A stretch of DNA of 64,000 nt from Curtobacterium flaccumfaciens (GTDB taxonomy: Bacteria > Actinomycetota > Actinomycetes > Actinomycetales > Microbacteriaceae): NCBI RefSeq assembly GCF_013359815.1, contig NZ_JABMCF010000039.1, forward strand, positions 391,819-455,818. Reading direction: 5' to 3'. The number at the start of each line of letters is the position of its first letter. Position 1 is the stretch's first letter. The translations under genes and the position numbers were made by a program. Shown here piece after piece: positions 16,676 to 26,175 of this stretch. The notes beneath the pieces are model-generated. The model worked only from the letters and a program-made list of their open reading frames with translations, was not told where the DNA came from and made no database searches.

Positions 16676-19497
16676 CAGTGCGCCCGTCGCACCGCCACCC
16701 GCCGCCGACCCCGCGAGGTCAGCCACGCCCCGGCCGTCACCACGAGGGGCAGGCCGATCGCGAGCAGCGCCAGCACCGGCCAGTCAGGCACGAACGGCAT
16801 GTGATTCACCCCGACCGGACTCTCGGTGAACCGCAGGGTCAGGGCGCGGATCGGCAGGAGTCCGAGGAGCGTCCCGATCACCGAGCCGACCGTGGCCAGG
16901 ATCGCCGCCTGCCAGGTCGACACCCCACGGCGCAGGCGTGGTGCGGCACCGATGGCGTCGAGCACTTCGTCGTCCCGCCGACCGTCGGACCGTGCGAGTC
17001 CGATCGCCACCGCCGTCGCACCGATGGTGACGGCCGCCGCGAGTGCGAGCACGATCGCCCGGATGATCGCCTCGTTGTCGATCGGGCCGGCCTCGTACAT
17101 GAACGACGGGCCGCTCCACCGTGCACGGTCGTCGCCGCCGAAGCTCTGCCATGCCGAGCTCAGCTCGTCCGCCTGCGCCGGGTCGAGGTCGTGCGGCAGC
17201 GTCGTGACGAGCATGCCGTCGACCACGGGCACGCCGTACCGTTCGGCGGTCGCCTTCGTCATGAAGACGCCGACCTGGATCCGCGGGGTCTGCACGTCGA
17301 GCACGGCTGGGATCGAGACGCTGGCCGCCGGTCGGCTCCGCTCGGTGATGGGGTCGCTCTCCCACGTCCGGTCGTGGAAGGTGTCGACGCGGACCGCGCC
17401 GTCGTGTGCGTACTCGGGCCAGAGCGACACGGCCCGACCGCCCTCGAGCGCGCTCCGGACGGCGGCGGACGGCCGGTGCCCGGTGAGCACGGCGTAGTCG
17501 TCGACGGTGCCCGTCCAGATGTGCGGAGACGACGCGCTCGCCGTGTCCAGGTAGTACGAGCAGCTCGTCGTGTCGTTCGCGGGGCAGTCGTACGCGCTCC
17601 AGCGGTGCGGGATCGTGACGGTCGAGGGGGTGTCGCCCGGCTGCTCCTGCGCGACACCGAGCACCCGGATGCGGTCCTGGTCGAACACCCCGGACACGAC
17701 CTTCGCCGCGTGCGCAGTCAGCGCTGCGTCGTGGCGACCGGTGCTGCCGCCGTCCTTCGTCTCGGTCTGCACCTCGGCCGTCGCCACCCCGACCGCCGTG
17801 GAGTACTCGTACCCACGGACGTACTGGGCGTGACTCGACGCACTCCACGTGATCACGACCGAGGCCACGAACACGACGCTCATCACGCTGGCGAGCACCG
17901 GCACCGTGCGGACCGGGTTGCGGCGGGCGTCGCGGGCGGCGAGCCGGGCGGACAGACCGGCCCGCGAGGTGAGCCGGGTGATCAGGGCGAGCAGCCACGG
18001 TGAGCAGATGGCGATGCCGAGCTGCATCAGGCACGGCCCGATCGCGACGCCGACACCGACGACGTAGGCCCACCGGTCCTGCTGCACCGGACGGTCGTTG
18101 AGCATGAGCACGCCCACGCCGCACGCCAGCGTCATCACGGCGCCGAGGACCACGAGCAGCGGGCCCCAGATACGCCGACGACGGCGGGCCGGACGGCTGA
18201 CGGGCACCGGACGGAGCGAGCCCCGCAGCGCCGCGAGCACGTTGATCCGGGTCGCCGACCGTGCGGCGACGAGCGCGGAGACGAGTCCGGCGAGCACCCC
18301 CGCGGCGGCGATGGACAGCAGCAGGAGCGGCGGCACGTGCAACCCGGGGAACGACGCCACGTTGCCGTTGTCGATCAGTCGGTAGGCGAGCACGCCGATC
18401 CCGGTGCCGGCGGCGACCCCGAGGACCGCGCCGACGAGCCCGAGCACCAGGCCCGACCCGGCGACGATCGTGCGGACGAACCGCTTGTCCCCGCCGACGC
18501 TCGTGACGATGGCGTACGAGCGGGTGTCCGCCCGGGTGCCGACCAGGAACGCGGCCCCGGCGAGCAGGGCGACCTCGAACATCGCGAAGACGCCGAGCAG
18601 TCCCATCGCCCCGAGGTACCAGCCGAGCGACGAGCCCAGCTGCCCGCCGGGGAGCCGGGCGTCCGGCGGATCGAGCACGACCGGACGTGACTGCACGATG
18701 ATGCCGTGCGCGTTGAGCTGCCGGATCTCCGACCACGTCGGGGCGTCCGACGGCAGGTACACGGTGACGTCGGTGAGCCCCACGTCGTCGGTGGTGTCGG
18801 TCGTCGAGAGCGTCGTGCCCCAGGGCAGGAAGATGCCCTGCGATCCCGGGTCCGTCCCCAGGTCGGTCATGGTGCCGGTGATCGTGAAGCGCTTGGTGAC
18901 CGGGTCGGTCAGGTCCACCGTGTCGCCGATATGCGCCCCGAGGCGTTCGAGCGTCGCCGGCGTGACCATGAGCTCACTGCGCGTGGTCGGCGTGGAACCG
19001 TCGAGCACGTGCCAGTGACCCTCGAGTGACGGATCCCAGACGCTGCCCTCCACGGCGGTCAGTCCGACCGGGCCGTGCGCACCCTGCAGCACGACGGGCG
19101 TGCTGCCCACCGGGATCGACAGGGCGCCGTCGGGCACGTGGGCCAGGACGTTCGTGAACGGGGAGTCCTCGTCCGACTTGGTGACGGGGCTGTCCCGCTT
19201 CGAGTCGGTGGACTCCCACTGCACCGGGTCCTGCACCATGCCGGGCAGGTCCGGGCCGGACACCCGCATCTGCGCCGATGCACGGCCGAGGTCGTAGTCG
19301 AGCCGCTCGGTGACCGTGGCTTGCGTCGACTGCACGACGACGGCGACGGCGGCGAACCCGGCGGTGGGGATCCCGATGAGCGCGATGATCAGTGCCGCGC
19401 GGCCCGCCTTCGCGAACGCCAGTCGACGCCCCAGACGGAGCGCCGGTCTCAGGGCGAACGGCGTCCGGCCGGTCCCGGCACGCCGACCCCGGCTCAC
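16675..19497 (-). CDS. FtsX-like ABC transporter permease, long form
   Basis: The 940-residue protein has a transmembrane helix near residues 28-50 (AALIIALIGIPTAGFAAVAV), a large extracellular domain, a first FtsX-type membrane block at about 300-470, a second one around 520-560, another extracellular domain, and a final FtsX block at 790-930 with QAAILATVGSVIGTLLGLLP. This 10-helix layout matches permeases of lipoprotein or antimicrobial-peptide ABC systems. It begins with GTG overlapping the ATPase stop (GTGA), so it is third in the PadR-ATPase-permease operon. The likely role is export or resistance; the substrate is unknown. Confidence 0.85.
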   Translation of the reverse strand: MSRGRRAGTGRTPFALRPALRLGRRLAFAKAGRAALIIALIGIPTAGFAAVAVVVQSTQATVTERLDYDLGRASAQMRVSGPDLPGMVQDPVQWESTDSKRDSPVTKSDEDSPFTNVLAHVPDGALSIPVGSTPVVLQGAHGPVGLTAVEGSVWDPSLEGHWHVLDGSTPTTRSELMVTPATLERLGAHIGDTVDLTDPVTKRFTITGTMTDLGTDPGSQGIFLPWGTTLSTTDTTDDVGLTDVTVYLPSDAPTWSEIRQLNAHGIIVQSRPVVLDPPDARLPGGQLGSSLGWYLGAMGLLGVFAMFEVALLAGAAFLVGTRADTRSYAIVTSVGGDKRFVRTIVAGSGLVLGLVGAVLGVAAGTGIGVLAYRLIDNGNVASFPGLHVPPLLLLSIAAAGVLAGLVSALVAARSATRINVLAALRGSLRPVPVSRPARRRRRIWGPLLVVLGAVMTLACGVGVLMLNDRPVQQDRWAYVVGVGVAIGPCLMQLGIAICSPWLLALITRLTSRAGLSARLAARDARRNPVRTVPVLASVMSVVFVASVVITWSASSHAQYVRGYEYSTAVGVATAEVQTETKDGGSTGRHDAALTAHAAKVVSGVFDQDRIRVLGVAQEQPGDTPSTVTIPHRWSAYDCPANDTTSCSYYLDTASASSPHIWTGTVDDYAVLTGHRPSAAVRSALEGGRAVSLWPEYAHDGAVRVDTFHDRTWESDPITERSRPAASVSIPAVLDVQTPRIQVGVFMTKATAERYGVPVVDGMLVTTLPHDLDPAQADELSSAWQSFGGDDRARWSGPSFMYEAGPIDNEAIIRAIVLALAAAVTIGATAVAIGLARSDGRRDDEVLDAIGAAPRLRRGVSTWQAAILATVGSVIGTLLGLLPIRALTLRFTESPVGVNHMPFVPDWPVLALLAIGLPLVVTAGAWLTSRGRRRVAVRRAH

Positions 19498-20222
19498 GAG
19501 GCGGTCCGGTCCGTCAGCGCCGCCTCGACGCCCGAGTACACGGTCTCGTCGACCACCCGACCGTCGCGCAGGAACACGATCCGGTCCGCCCAGGCCGCGT
19601 GCCGGGCGTCGTGGGTCACCAGGAGGGCGCCGGCTCCGGCGTCGACGTGCCGACGGAGCATGCGGAGCACGACCTCGCCGGTCTGCGAGTCGAGGGCTCC
19701 GGTCGGCTCGTCGGCGAGCACGAGCCGGCGCTCGCCGACCACGCCGCGGGCGATCGCGACGCGCTGCTGTTGCCCGCCGGACAGGTCGTCCGGGTAGGCG
19801 TCGGCTCGGTGCGACAGCTCGACGTTGTCCAGCGCGAGCTCCGCGGCACGGCGGGCCTGCGAGGCCTTCCACCCGTCGAGCTCGAGCGGCAGTGCCACGT
19901 TCTCGACCGCGGTCAGCGAGGGGATCAGGTTGAAGTCCTGGAACACGAACCCGATGAGCCGGCGTCGCAGCGCTGCGAGTTCCTTGGCGGGACGGTCGGA
20001 CACGAAGGCGCCGTCGATCAGCACCTCACCGCTCGTCGGCGGCAGCAGGGTGCCGGCGCAGGCGAGCAGCGTCGACTTGCCCGACCCCGAGGTGCCCATC
20101 ACGGCCACCATCTCGCCACGCTCGACCCGCAGGTCGATCCCGGCCAGGGCGGTGACGGCCTTCGCGCCGGAGCCGTAGTGCACGCTCACGGCGTCGAGCT
20201 GCAGGAGCGGTGCGGCGGTCAC
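19494..20222 (-). CDS. ABC transporter ATP-binding protein (MacB/LolD-type)
   Basis: The 242-residue ATPase has Walker A GTSGSGKST near residue 43, Q-loop FVFQDFNLIPSLT, signature LSGGQQQRVAIAR near residue 147, Walker B RLVLADEPTGAL and switch VTHD. The pattern is that of the ATPases that partner FtsX-fold permeases. GTG start overlaps the PadR stop (GTGA) and its own stop overlaps the permease start, so all three proteins are translated from one message. The longer open frame upstream lies over the PadR gene and is a shadow. Confidence 0.92.
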   Translation of the reverse strand: MTAAPLLQLDAVSVHYGSGAKAVTALAGIDLRVERGEMVAVMGTSGSGKSTLLACAGTLLPPTSGEVLIDGAFVSDRPAKELAALRRRLIGFVFQDFNLIPSLTAVENVALPLELDGWKASQARRAAELALDNVELSHRADAYPDDLSGGQQQRVAIARGVVGERRLVLADEPTGALDSQTGEVVLRMLRRHVDAGAGALLVTHDARHAAWADRIVFLRDGRVVDETVYSGVEAALTDRTAS

Positions 20223-20797
20223 CGTGCGCTCCGGGGAGCGGCAGCGGCAGCGTCGGCACCGGCAGGCGCCGCCGGGTGCTCGTCCGGCCGGTACCGCGCG
20301 ACGCTCGACTCCACGTGGTCGAGCCAGCGCACCTCGGCCTCGGCCTGGAACACCATCGACTCGAGCACGAGCGACCACGCCAGGTCGGTCGACGGGTCGG
20401 TCGTCCGCTTCAGCCGCGTCAGGTCCTGCAGGTTCCGGATCGCGGCACCGCGCTGCACCTGCACCAGCCGGGCGACGTCGACCCCGGGCACGGTCACGGC
20501 GAGGGCGAACTTGATCGCCAGCTCGTCGCGGCCGCGCTTGGCCGGCACGGGCTCGCTGAACCAGCGGGCCACCTCGGCCCGACCCGCGTCGGTCGCCGTG
20601 TAGACGACGTGTCCGTCGTCGTCGGCGTCGCCGCGGGCCACGAGGCCGTCGCGTTCCAGGCGGTCCAGGGTCGTGTAGACCTGGCCGATGTTCAGCGGCC
20701 AGCTCCCGCCGGTGCGGTGCTCGAACTCCCCCCGGAGCTGGTACCCGTAGCCGGGTCCCCCCACCAGCAGCGCGAGTACGCCCATCCGAACGCTCAT
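20219..20797 (-). CDS. PadR-family transcriptional regulator
   Basis: The 192-residue protein has the PadR winged helix at residues 1-80 (GVLALLVGGPGYGYQLRGEF, VYTTLDRLERDGLV) and a C-terminal Vir-type helical dimerisation region to about 175, ending in an alanine/proline tail. The start was placed at the ATG preceded by GGGGAAGTGTC, 16 codons inside the longest frame. It is first in an operon with an ABC exporter, the usual arrangement in which PadR represses until the transported drug binds. Two CATAC-N3-GTATG palindromes lie 31-58 bp upstream of the start and are probably its operators. Confidence 0.9.
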   Translation of the reverse strand: MSVRMGVLALLVGGPGYGYQLRGEFEHRTGGSWPLNIGQVYTTLDRLERDGLVARGDADDDGHVVYTATDAGRAEVARWFSEPVPAKRGRDELAIKFALAVTVPGVDVARLVQVQRGAAIRNLQDLTRLKRTTDPSTDLAWSLVLESMVFQAEAEVRWLDHVESSVARYRPDEHPAAPAGADAAAAAPRSAR

Positions 20798-20827
20798 GAC
20801 ACTTCCCCTGTCTCGGGCCACCGTGGC

Positions 20828-20855
20828 CATACTGAGTATGCACATACCCGGTATG
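20828..20855 (-). promoter_or_regulatory. Tandem PadR-like operator
   Basis: Two 13-bp palindromes, CATACTGAGTATG (20828-20840) and CATACCCGGTATG (20843-20855), are spaced 15 bp centre to centre. They overlap the region where the operon promoter should lie. PadR proteins typically bind such ATAC/GTAT dyads. Confidence 0.7.
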
Positions 20856-20890
20856 CGTGCGCAAGCACGGATGTGGAGAGGGCGGAAGAC

Positions 20891-20932
20891 GGACGGGAGG
20901 CGCGGTGCCAGCTGGCACCGCGCCTCCCGTCC
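20891..20932. terminator. 42-nt perfect palindromic terminator
   Basis: GGACGGGAGGCGCGGTGCCAG pairs completely with its complement, leaving no unpaired loop in the duplex sequence. It lies downstream of the aldo/keto reductase (minus strand) and upstream of the PadR promoter. The core GGTGCCAGCTGGCACC recurs in three other gene-end hairpins. Confidence 0.8.
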
Positions 20933-20974
20933 GACCGGTCGTCGCGTTCGCGACCCGCGGTCGCGTCCGAAGGG

Positions 20975-21856
20975 TCAGTGACCCAGCTTCGCGAGCTCCT
21001 CGAACTCGTCGTCGGTCAGCTCGACGGTGGCACCCGCGAGGTTGTCCTCCAGGTGCGCGACGCTCGACGTACCGGGGATCGGCAGCATCACCGGGGAGCG
21101 CTTGAGCAGCCATGCGAGCGCGAGCTGTGCCGGGGTGGCACCCTTGCGCTCGGCGATCTCGGTGAGCGGCGAGTCCTCGCCGGTCAGGCCACCCGTGGCC
21201 AGGGGGAACCACGGGATGAAGCCGATGCCCTGCTCCTCGGACCAGTCGAGCAGTTCCTCGGCGTCACGCTTCTGCAGGTTGTACAGGTTCTGCACGGAGA
21301 CGATCGTGGCGATCTCCTGCGCAGCCTTGACCTCGTCGACGGAGACCTCGGACAGGCCGATGTGGCGGATCTTGCCCTCGTCCTGCAGCTTCTTCAGCTC
21401 GCCGACCTGGTCCTCGAGCGGGACCTTCGGGTCGATGCGGTGCAGCTGGAACAGGTCGATGCGCTCGAGGCCCAGGCGGCGGAGGCTCATCTCGGCCTCT
21501 TGCCGGAGGTACTCCGGGCGGCCGACGGGCGGCCAGACGTTCGGGCCGGTGCGGGTGAGGCCGGCCTTCGTGGCGATGACGACGTCGTCGCCGTAGGGGT
21601 GCAGGGCCTCCTTGAGGAGCTCCTCGGCGACGTAGGGGCCGTACGAGTCGGCGGTGTCGAAGAAGTTCACGCCGAGCTCGACGGCACGCTTGAGGACGCG
21701 GATCGCCTCGTCGTGGTCCTTCGGCGGTCCCCAGACGCCGGGGCCGGTGAGCTGCATGGTGCCGTAGCCCAGCCGGTTGACCTCGAGGTCGCCGCCGATG
21801 CGGAAGGTGCCGGAGGACGCGGCCGGACGGTTCGTGGTGTCAGTGCCTGTGGTCAT
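20975..21856 (-). CDS. Aldo/keto reductase
   Basis: The 293-residue AKR has [17 protein letters not shown] (catalytic Asp/Tyr near residue 70), the lysine in VIATKAG near 95, and the histidine in LFQLHRID near 140. [17 protein letters not shown] binds NADP. It belongs to the AKR13-like branch of plant/bacterial reductases acting on aldehydes or sugars. A hydrophilic [15 protein letters not shown] leader precedes the barrel. It stands alone between terminators; a second AKR lies 1.7 kb away with different sequence, so they are not recent duplicates. Confidence 0.9.
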   Translation of the reverse strand: MTTGTDTTNRPAASSGTFRIGGDLEVNRLGYGTMQLTGPGVWGPPKDHDEAIRVLKRAVELGVNFFDTADSYGPYVAEELLKEALHPYGDDVVIATKAGLTRTGPNVWPPVGRPEYLRQEAEMSLRRLGLERIDLFQLHRIDPKVPLEDQVGELKKLQDEGKIRHIGLSEVSVDEVKAAQEIATIVSVQNLYNLQKRDAEELLDWSEEQGIGFIPWFPLATGGLTGEDSPLTEIAERKGATPAQLALAWLLKRSPVMLPIPGTSSVAHLEDNLAGATVELTDDEFEELAKLGH

Positions 21857-21930
21857 GTCCCCGGTCTACGCCCGGTGCGTTGCCGGTCCCTGAGTCGGTG
21901 TCCCCCGACCGCTTTCCGGGTTCGCAGGGT

Positions 21931-22518
21931 CTACGGACGGGTGGGCCGCGGGTACGGGGTCTCGCCGCGTTCGAGTCCGCCGACGAGCTTGGCGAGCCGG
22001 TTCGTCCGCACCGTGGCGTTCGGGGCGGTGGTGATGCGGTGCAGCACGGCGTACCGGTTCGTGGCGTCGAGCTCGGCGAACAGCGCGGCGGCTGCGGGGG
22101 CGGCGTCGAGTGCGGCCTGCAGGTCCTCGGGCACCGTGGCCGTTGCCGAGCCGGCGTAGGCGCGGTCCCACCGGCCGTCGCCCTTGGCGCGCTCGATCTC
22201 GGCGTGCCCGCGCTCCCGCATCCGCCCCTCGGCGATGAGTGCGGCGACCAGGCCGAGGTTCCGCTGCGACCACAGCGAGGCCTTCCGGCGCGGGGTGAAC
22301 CGCTGGCGGTAGGTGGTGTCGTCACGCCCGCGTCGCTGCCCGTCGATCCACCCGGAGCACAGTGCTTCGTCGAGGGCCGTGTCGTACGTCAGGGTCGTCG
22401 GCTCCGTGACGCCCTTCTTGGCGAGGACGAGCCACACGCCGTCGGGTTCGTGCTCGTGGTCGTCGAGCCAGGCACGCCACGCGGCGACGTCCAGCAGCAC
22501 CAGGTCGACGATGTCCAT
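21931..22518 (-). CDS. YdeI/OmpD-associated family protein
   Basis: The 195-residue protein shows the family landmarks WRAWLDDHEHEPDGVWLVLAK, YDTALDEALCSGWIDG and RFTPRRKASLWSQRN, followed by a C-terminal helical part (DLQAALDAAPAAAALF) typical of YdeI proteins. YdeI relatives are linked to resistance against cationic peptides, but the mechanism is unclear. The ATG lies 6 nt after TACGAT, so the transcript is likely leaderless. The stop lies 75 nt from an aldo/keto reductase on the same strand; co-transcription is possible. Confidence 0.85.
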   Translation of the reverse strand: MDIVDLVLLDVAAWRAWLDDHEHEPDGVWLVLAKKGVTEPTTLTYDTALDEALCSGWIDGQRRGRDDTTYRQRFTPRRKASLWSQRNLGLVAALIAEGRMRERGHAEIERAKGDGRWDRAYAGSATATVPEDLQAALDAAPAAAALFAELDATNRYAVLHRITTAPNATVRTNRLAKLVGGLERGETPYPRPTRP

Positions 22519-22550
22519 GTGGTCATCGTAGGACCGGCCGGCCGCGCGGG

Positions 22551-23096
22551 TCAGGCCGCGCTGCTGCTGATCCGGGTCGCACTCGCCCAGTCGTGCACCC
22601 AGTCGGGTACGGTCAGGTCGCGGTCCGCGCCACCCGCCGCCTCGAGCAGGTCCGCGGTCGGCACCGTCCCGCCGGAACGCCGCAGGAACCGGGCCTGCAC
22701 CACGGCGCGGGCCATCACGGCACCCTGTCGCACGAACGTCTGCTCCAGGTACACGGCACGGTCGTCGACCCCGAGCACGTGGGTGCGGAGCTCGAACCGC
22801 TGGCCGAGCGTCAACGACCGCTTGTACGTGATCGTCTGCGCCGAGACGACGGGGTACCAGCCGTGCTCGGCCAGCGCGGCCCAGTACCCGGATCGGAGCA
22901 TCAGGTCGAGCCGACCGAGGTCGAGCATCGACAGGTACTTGCCGTTGTTGACGTGGCGCAGCGGGTCGAGGTCGGTGGGAGCGACCCGGAACGGCGTCCG
23001 GACCTCGTCCCAGAGCGACGCCCGGCGGCGTCCACCGACCCGAGCGCGCAGACGGGTGCGCAGCTGCAGCAGGAGCAGTCGGAAGTACAGGTTCAC
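22551..23096 (-). CDS. Acyl-CoA thioesterase-like hot-dog protein
   Basis: The 181-residue protein has the hot-dog thioesterase signature DLDPLRHVNNGKYLSMLDLG near residue 40, followed by ITYKRSLTLGQRFELRTHVLG. The histidine-asparagine pair HVNNG is the usual active-site region of YbgC/FcbC-type thioesterases. The first 30 residues are basic and amphipathic, suggesting loose membrane contact. It probably hydrolyses acyl-CoA or acyl-ACP thioesters. It begins with GTG; TGTGAT 6 nt upstream may be a leaderless -10. The next gene downstream, YdeI-like, is 32 nt away and may be co-transcribed. Confidence 0.85.
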   Translation of the reverse strand: MNLYFRLLLLQLRTRLRARVGGRRRASLWDEVRTPFRVAPTDLDPLRHVNNGKYLSMLDLGRLDLMLRSGYWAALAEHGWYPVVSAQTITYKRSLTLGQRFELRTHVLGVDDRAVYLEQTFVRQGAVMARAVVQARFLRRSGGTVPTADLLEAAGGADRDLTVPDWVHDWASATRISSSAA

Positions 23097-23219
23097 GTGT
23101 CGATCACACCAGTGCGCGGACCACTCGTGCGAGCACCTTGGAGGAACCTCACGAAGCGCGGGCAGCCCGGGTCACCGCGGACCCGCTGCTCCCGACAACC
23201 GCCGGAGCGGCCGGGTGGG

Positions 23220-23456
23220 TCAGCCGGAGAACATCCCGCTGGAGGCGCTGCCACCCGGGTGCGCGGTCTTCGACACGCCTTCGGCCGTCGATCGAGCGGC
23301 GTCGGCCTCGACCATGGCACGTGACCCGGCCGTGGGGTCGGAGAAGTCCTCGAGGTCCGCGAGCGCTCGCCGCCGACGACGGTTCTGCACCTCGAGCACG
23401 ACGAGCAGGGCGCCGAGCACGACGACCACGGCGATGACGATCCAGATGACGACCAT
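23220..23456 (-). CDS. Small single-pass membrane protein
   Basis: A 78-residue protein: one transmembrane helix at residues 1-22 (MVVIWIVIAVVVVLGALLVV), a basic NRRRRR stop-transfer, and a soluble tail containing LEDFSDPTAGSRAMVEADA. The start follows GGGGGAGTGTC. Function unknown; the basic segment places the tail in the cytoplasm. It is divergent from an aldo/keto reductase. Confidence 0.7.
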   Translation of the reverse strand: MVVIWIVIAVVVVLGALLVVLEVQNRRRRRALADLEDFSDPTAGSRAMVEADAARSTAEGVSKTAHPGGSASSGMFSG

Positions 23457-23567
23457 GACACTCCCCCGAGCCCGGGGCGTCTGCCCCGTCCCTCGCAGCG
23501 TAGCGGTGCGGAGGCGGGTACAGCCAGTGCCTCCCGCCGTCAGGGGGACCGGGAGTAGACCTGCAGC

Positions 23568-24554
<987 letters not shown>

Positions 24555-24574
24555 GAGCGACCGGTTGACGGCCT

Positions 24575-24606
24575 GGAGGCCCGGTGCCAGCTGGCACCGG
24601 GCCTCC
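24575..24606. terminator. 32-nt perfect palindromic terminator
   Basis: GGAGGCCCGGTGCCAG and its complement meet at AGCT with no loop mismatch, 20 nt after the aldo/keto reductase stop. Confidence 0.8.
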
Positions 24607-24635
24607 CGTCCGTCGTCAGTCGCGTTTGCGGACGC

Positions 24636-24721
24636 GAGACGCCGGCGTCAGCGCGAGACGCCTCCGAATCCGGCGGCGTCTCGCTGACTCGGCGGCGTCT
24701 TCCGAGGACGCCGGCGTCTCA
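24636..24721. repeat. Cluster of GAGACGCC / GGCGTCTC motifs
   Basis: Within 86 bp the octamer GAGACGCC occurs at 24636 and 24655 and its complement GGCGTCTC at 24675 and 24714, with a GGCGTCTT variant at 24692. The palindrome GACGCCGGCGTC appears twice (24638 and 24707). The second and third octamers form a 10-bp hairpin extendable past a two-base bulge. The cluster abuts the stop of the FBP-domain gene and may act as its terminator. Confidence 0.6.
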
Positions 24722-25201
24722 GACCTCGGCGGCGAAGGACGCGGCCCGGACCTGCAGGTCCTCGATGCGCCGGAGGCGCGCTGCCTCGACGTCGTAGCCC
24801 TCGTAGGCGGGCGGCGGCAGCTTCCGGACGTTCCGCGAGCACTGGAAGTCCTGGCAGACCAGGGTGCCGACGGTGTTGCCGTTCCGTCCGGCTGGCCCGG
24901 ACCGTTTCGCGCTGTAGAACGCGACGTCGTTCGGCAGCTTGACGTCCTGGCACCACGAGCACTGGGCACGGGAGCGGGGCGAGGCCTCGGCCTGCCGGAG
25001 CAGGATGCCGATCAGGTCGCCGTCCAGGGTCGGCACGACGGCGTACGCACGCCGCCCGATCTTCGGGTCGCGCCAGCCGAGGTAGTCGAGCGCGTCCCAG
25101 TCGAGCGTCTCGAAGTCGGCGGGCAGCGTGAGGTCGGACACCTCCTTGCGCGAGGCGTTGACGAAGGACGTGCGGAGGGTCTTCTCCACGATGGGGAGCA
25201 T
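24719..25201 (-). CDS. FBP-domain (EF-G-binding-type treble-clef) protein
   Basis: The 160-residue protein contains CSWCQDVK (about residue 84) and CQDFQCSRNVR (about 120), paired cysteines of the treble-clef zinc finger in the FBP C-terminal family. Fusidic-acid resistance proteins of this family bind elongation factor G and free stalled ribosomes. In Actinomycetota stand-alone forms are common, with unproven function. The start at MLPIVEKTLR was preferred because the upstream extension is proline/arginine-rich shadow sequence. The Shine-Dalgarno is weak (GAAAGCGATC). A 168-nt gap follows to the next gene upstream, with no convincing coding content. Confidence 0.82.
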   Translation of the reverse strand: MLPIVEKTLRTSFVNASRKEVSDLTLPADFETLDWDALDYLGWRDPKIGRRAYAVVPTLDGDLIGILLRQAEASPRSRAQCSWCQDVKLPNDVAFYSAKRSGPAGRNGNTVGTLVCQDFQCSRNVRKLPPPAYEGYDVEAARLRRIEDLQVRAASFAAEV

Positions 25202-25369
25202 GGGTGATCGCTTTCGTGCGGGCCCGGGGCGTGCGGACGCACACCGCACCGGGCGGAGGAGGTCAGGGTTCGACGAGGGCGGCCGCACCCGAGGGCACGA
25301 CCGAGGGTCTCACGCCCTGATGCCGGCGATACGGGCGCCGACCACCTCCTGGAAGCTCACCCGACCAGC

Positions 25370-26137
25370 CTACGACCGGGTGTCAACCCCGGCCCGGTCC
25401 GCCCGCGGTCGGTTCGGCGTCGCCGTGACCAGGACGACCGAACCCTCGTACGTCGGGCGGATCCGCAACGAGCCGTGCCGCCGGTCCCACTCCCCCGACT
25501 CGAGCGCGGTGCGGAGCGCTGCCACCGACCGCCGGACGGTGAACTCGTCGACCAGGCCCCACGCCGGGTCCGCCTGGCGCACGCCGGGGTCGAGGAGTCG
25601 CTCGGGGCGGGCGTAGTACGCCTCGGCGAACCCGTCGACGCACGTGAACGGGATCGGCAACGGGGTGCTCGTCACGGTGTCGTCGCCGAGCGCGTCGGCG
25701 ATCCGCGGCAGTGCGGGGTGGCGACGGGCGTCGGCCGCCAGCACCTCGGGCGCGTACTCGGCGAGCCAGGAGCGCTCGATGCGGTCGGGGTCGAACGTCA
25801 GGACCACGATCGGGCCCCGGGTGACCCGACGCACCTCGGCGAGCCCGCGTTCGAGGTCGTGCCACTCGTGCAGCGAGAAGGTCGACACCGCGGCGTCGAA
25901 GGTGTCGTCGGCGAAGGGAAGGTCCTCGGCGGCCTGCACCGCGGTCACGTCGCGGTCGGTCGGCGCGTAGGACCCGGCGGCACCGGCACCGGCACCGGCC
26001 TCGTCACCCGCACCGACGTCGAGTACGGTCCGGGCATCGCCGAGGGCCTTCGCGACCGCACGGGCGAACGCGGGTTCGGGCCGGCGGTGCTGCCGGTGGT
26101 CCGCGTCCCCTGCTGAGCCGTCCGTGGTCCTCGTCAC
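25370..26137 (-). CDS. Class I SAM-dependent methyltransferase with altered motif region
   Basis: The 255-residue protein retains motif I as VLDVGAGDEAGAGAGA, the post-I SYAPTDRDVTAV, EDLPFADDTFDAAVS (motif II-like/IV) and TRGPIVVLTFDP. Compared with the usual form of this actinobacterial family as I know it, the glycine loop has gained about nine Gly/Ala residues, coded by CACCGG repeats. The segment after VTAV that normally carries EPS...M..QRP (ribose-binding acidic residue) seems absent, so VTAV runs directly into QAAEDLPF. SAM binding may be impaired. The GTG start lies 6 nt after TAGGGT. Substrate unknown. Confidence 0.8.
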   Translation of the reverse strand: MTRTTDGSAGDADHRQHRRPEPAFARAVAKALGDARTVLDVGAGDEAGAGAGAAGSYAPTDRDVTAVQAAEDLPFADDTFDAAVSTFSLHEWHDLERGLAEVRRVTRGPIVVLTFDPDRIERSWLAEYAPEVLAADARRHPALPRIADALGDDTVTSTPLPIPFTCVDGFAEAYYARPERLLDPGVRQADPAWGLVDEFTVRRSVAALRTALESGEWDRRHGSLRIRPTYEGSVVLVTATPNRPRADRAGVDTRS

Positions 26138-26175
26138 GTCCCCACCCTACGAACCCGCGCTGCTATGTTCGACGG

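Noticed and set aside
25205..25369. A small gene or riboswitch in the gap between the methyltransferase and FBP genes.
   Set aside because: A 16-codon GTG frame and outer GGAGGT/ACCTCC pairing are visible, but nothing distinguishes them from chance in GC-rich DNA.
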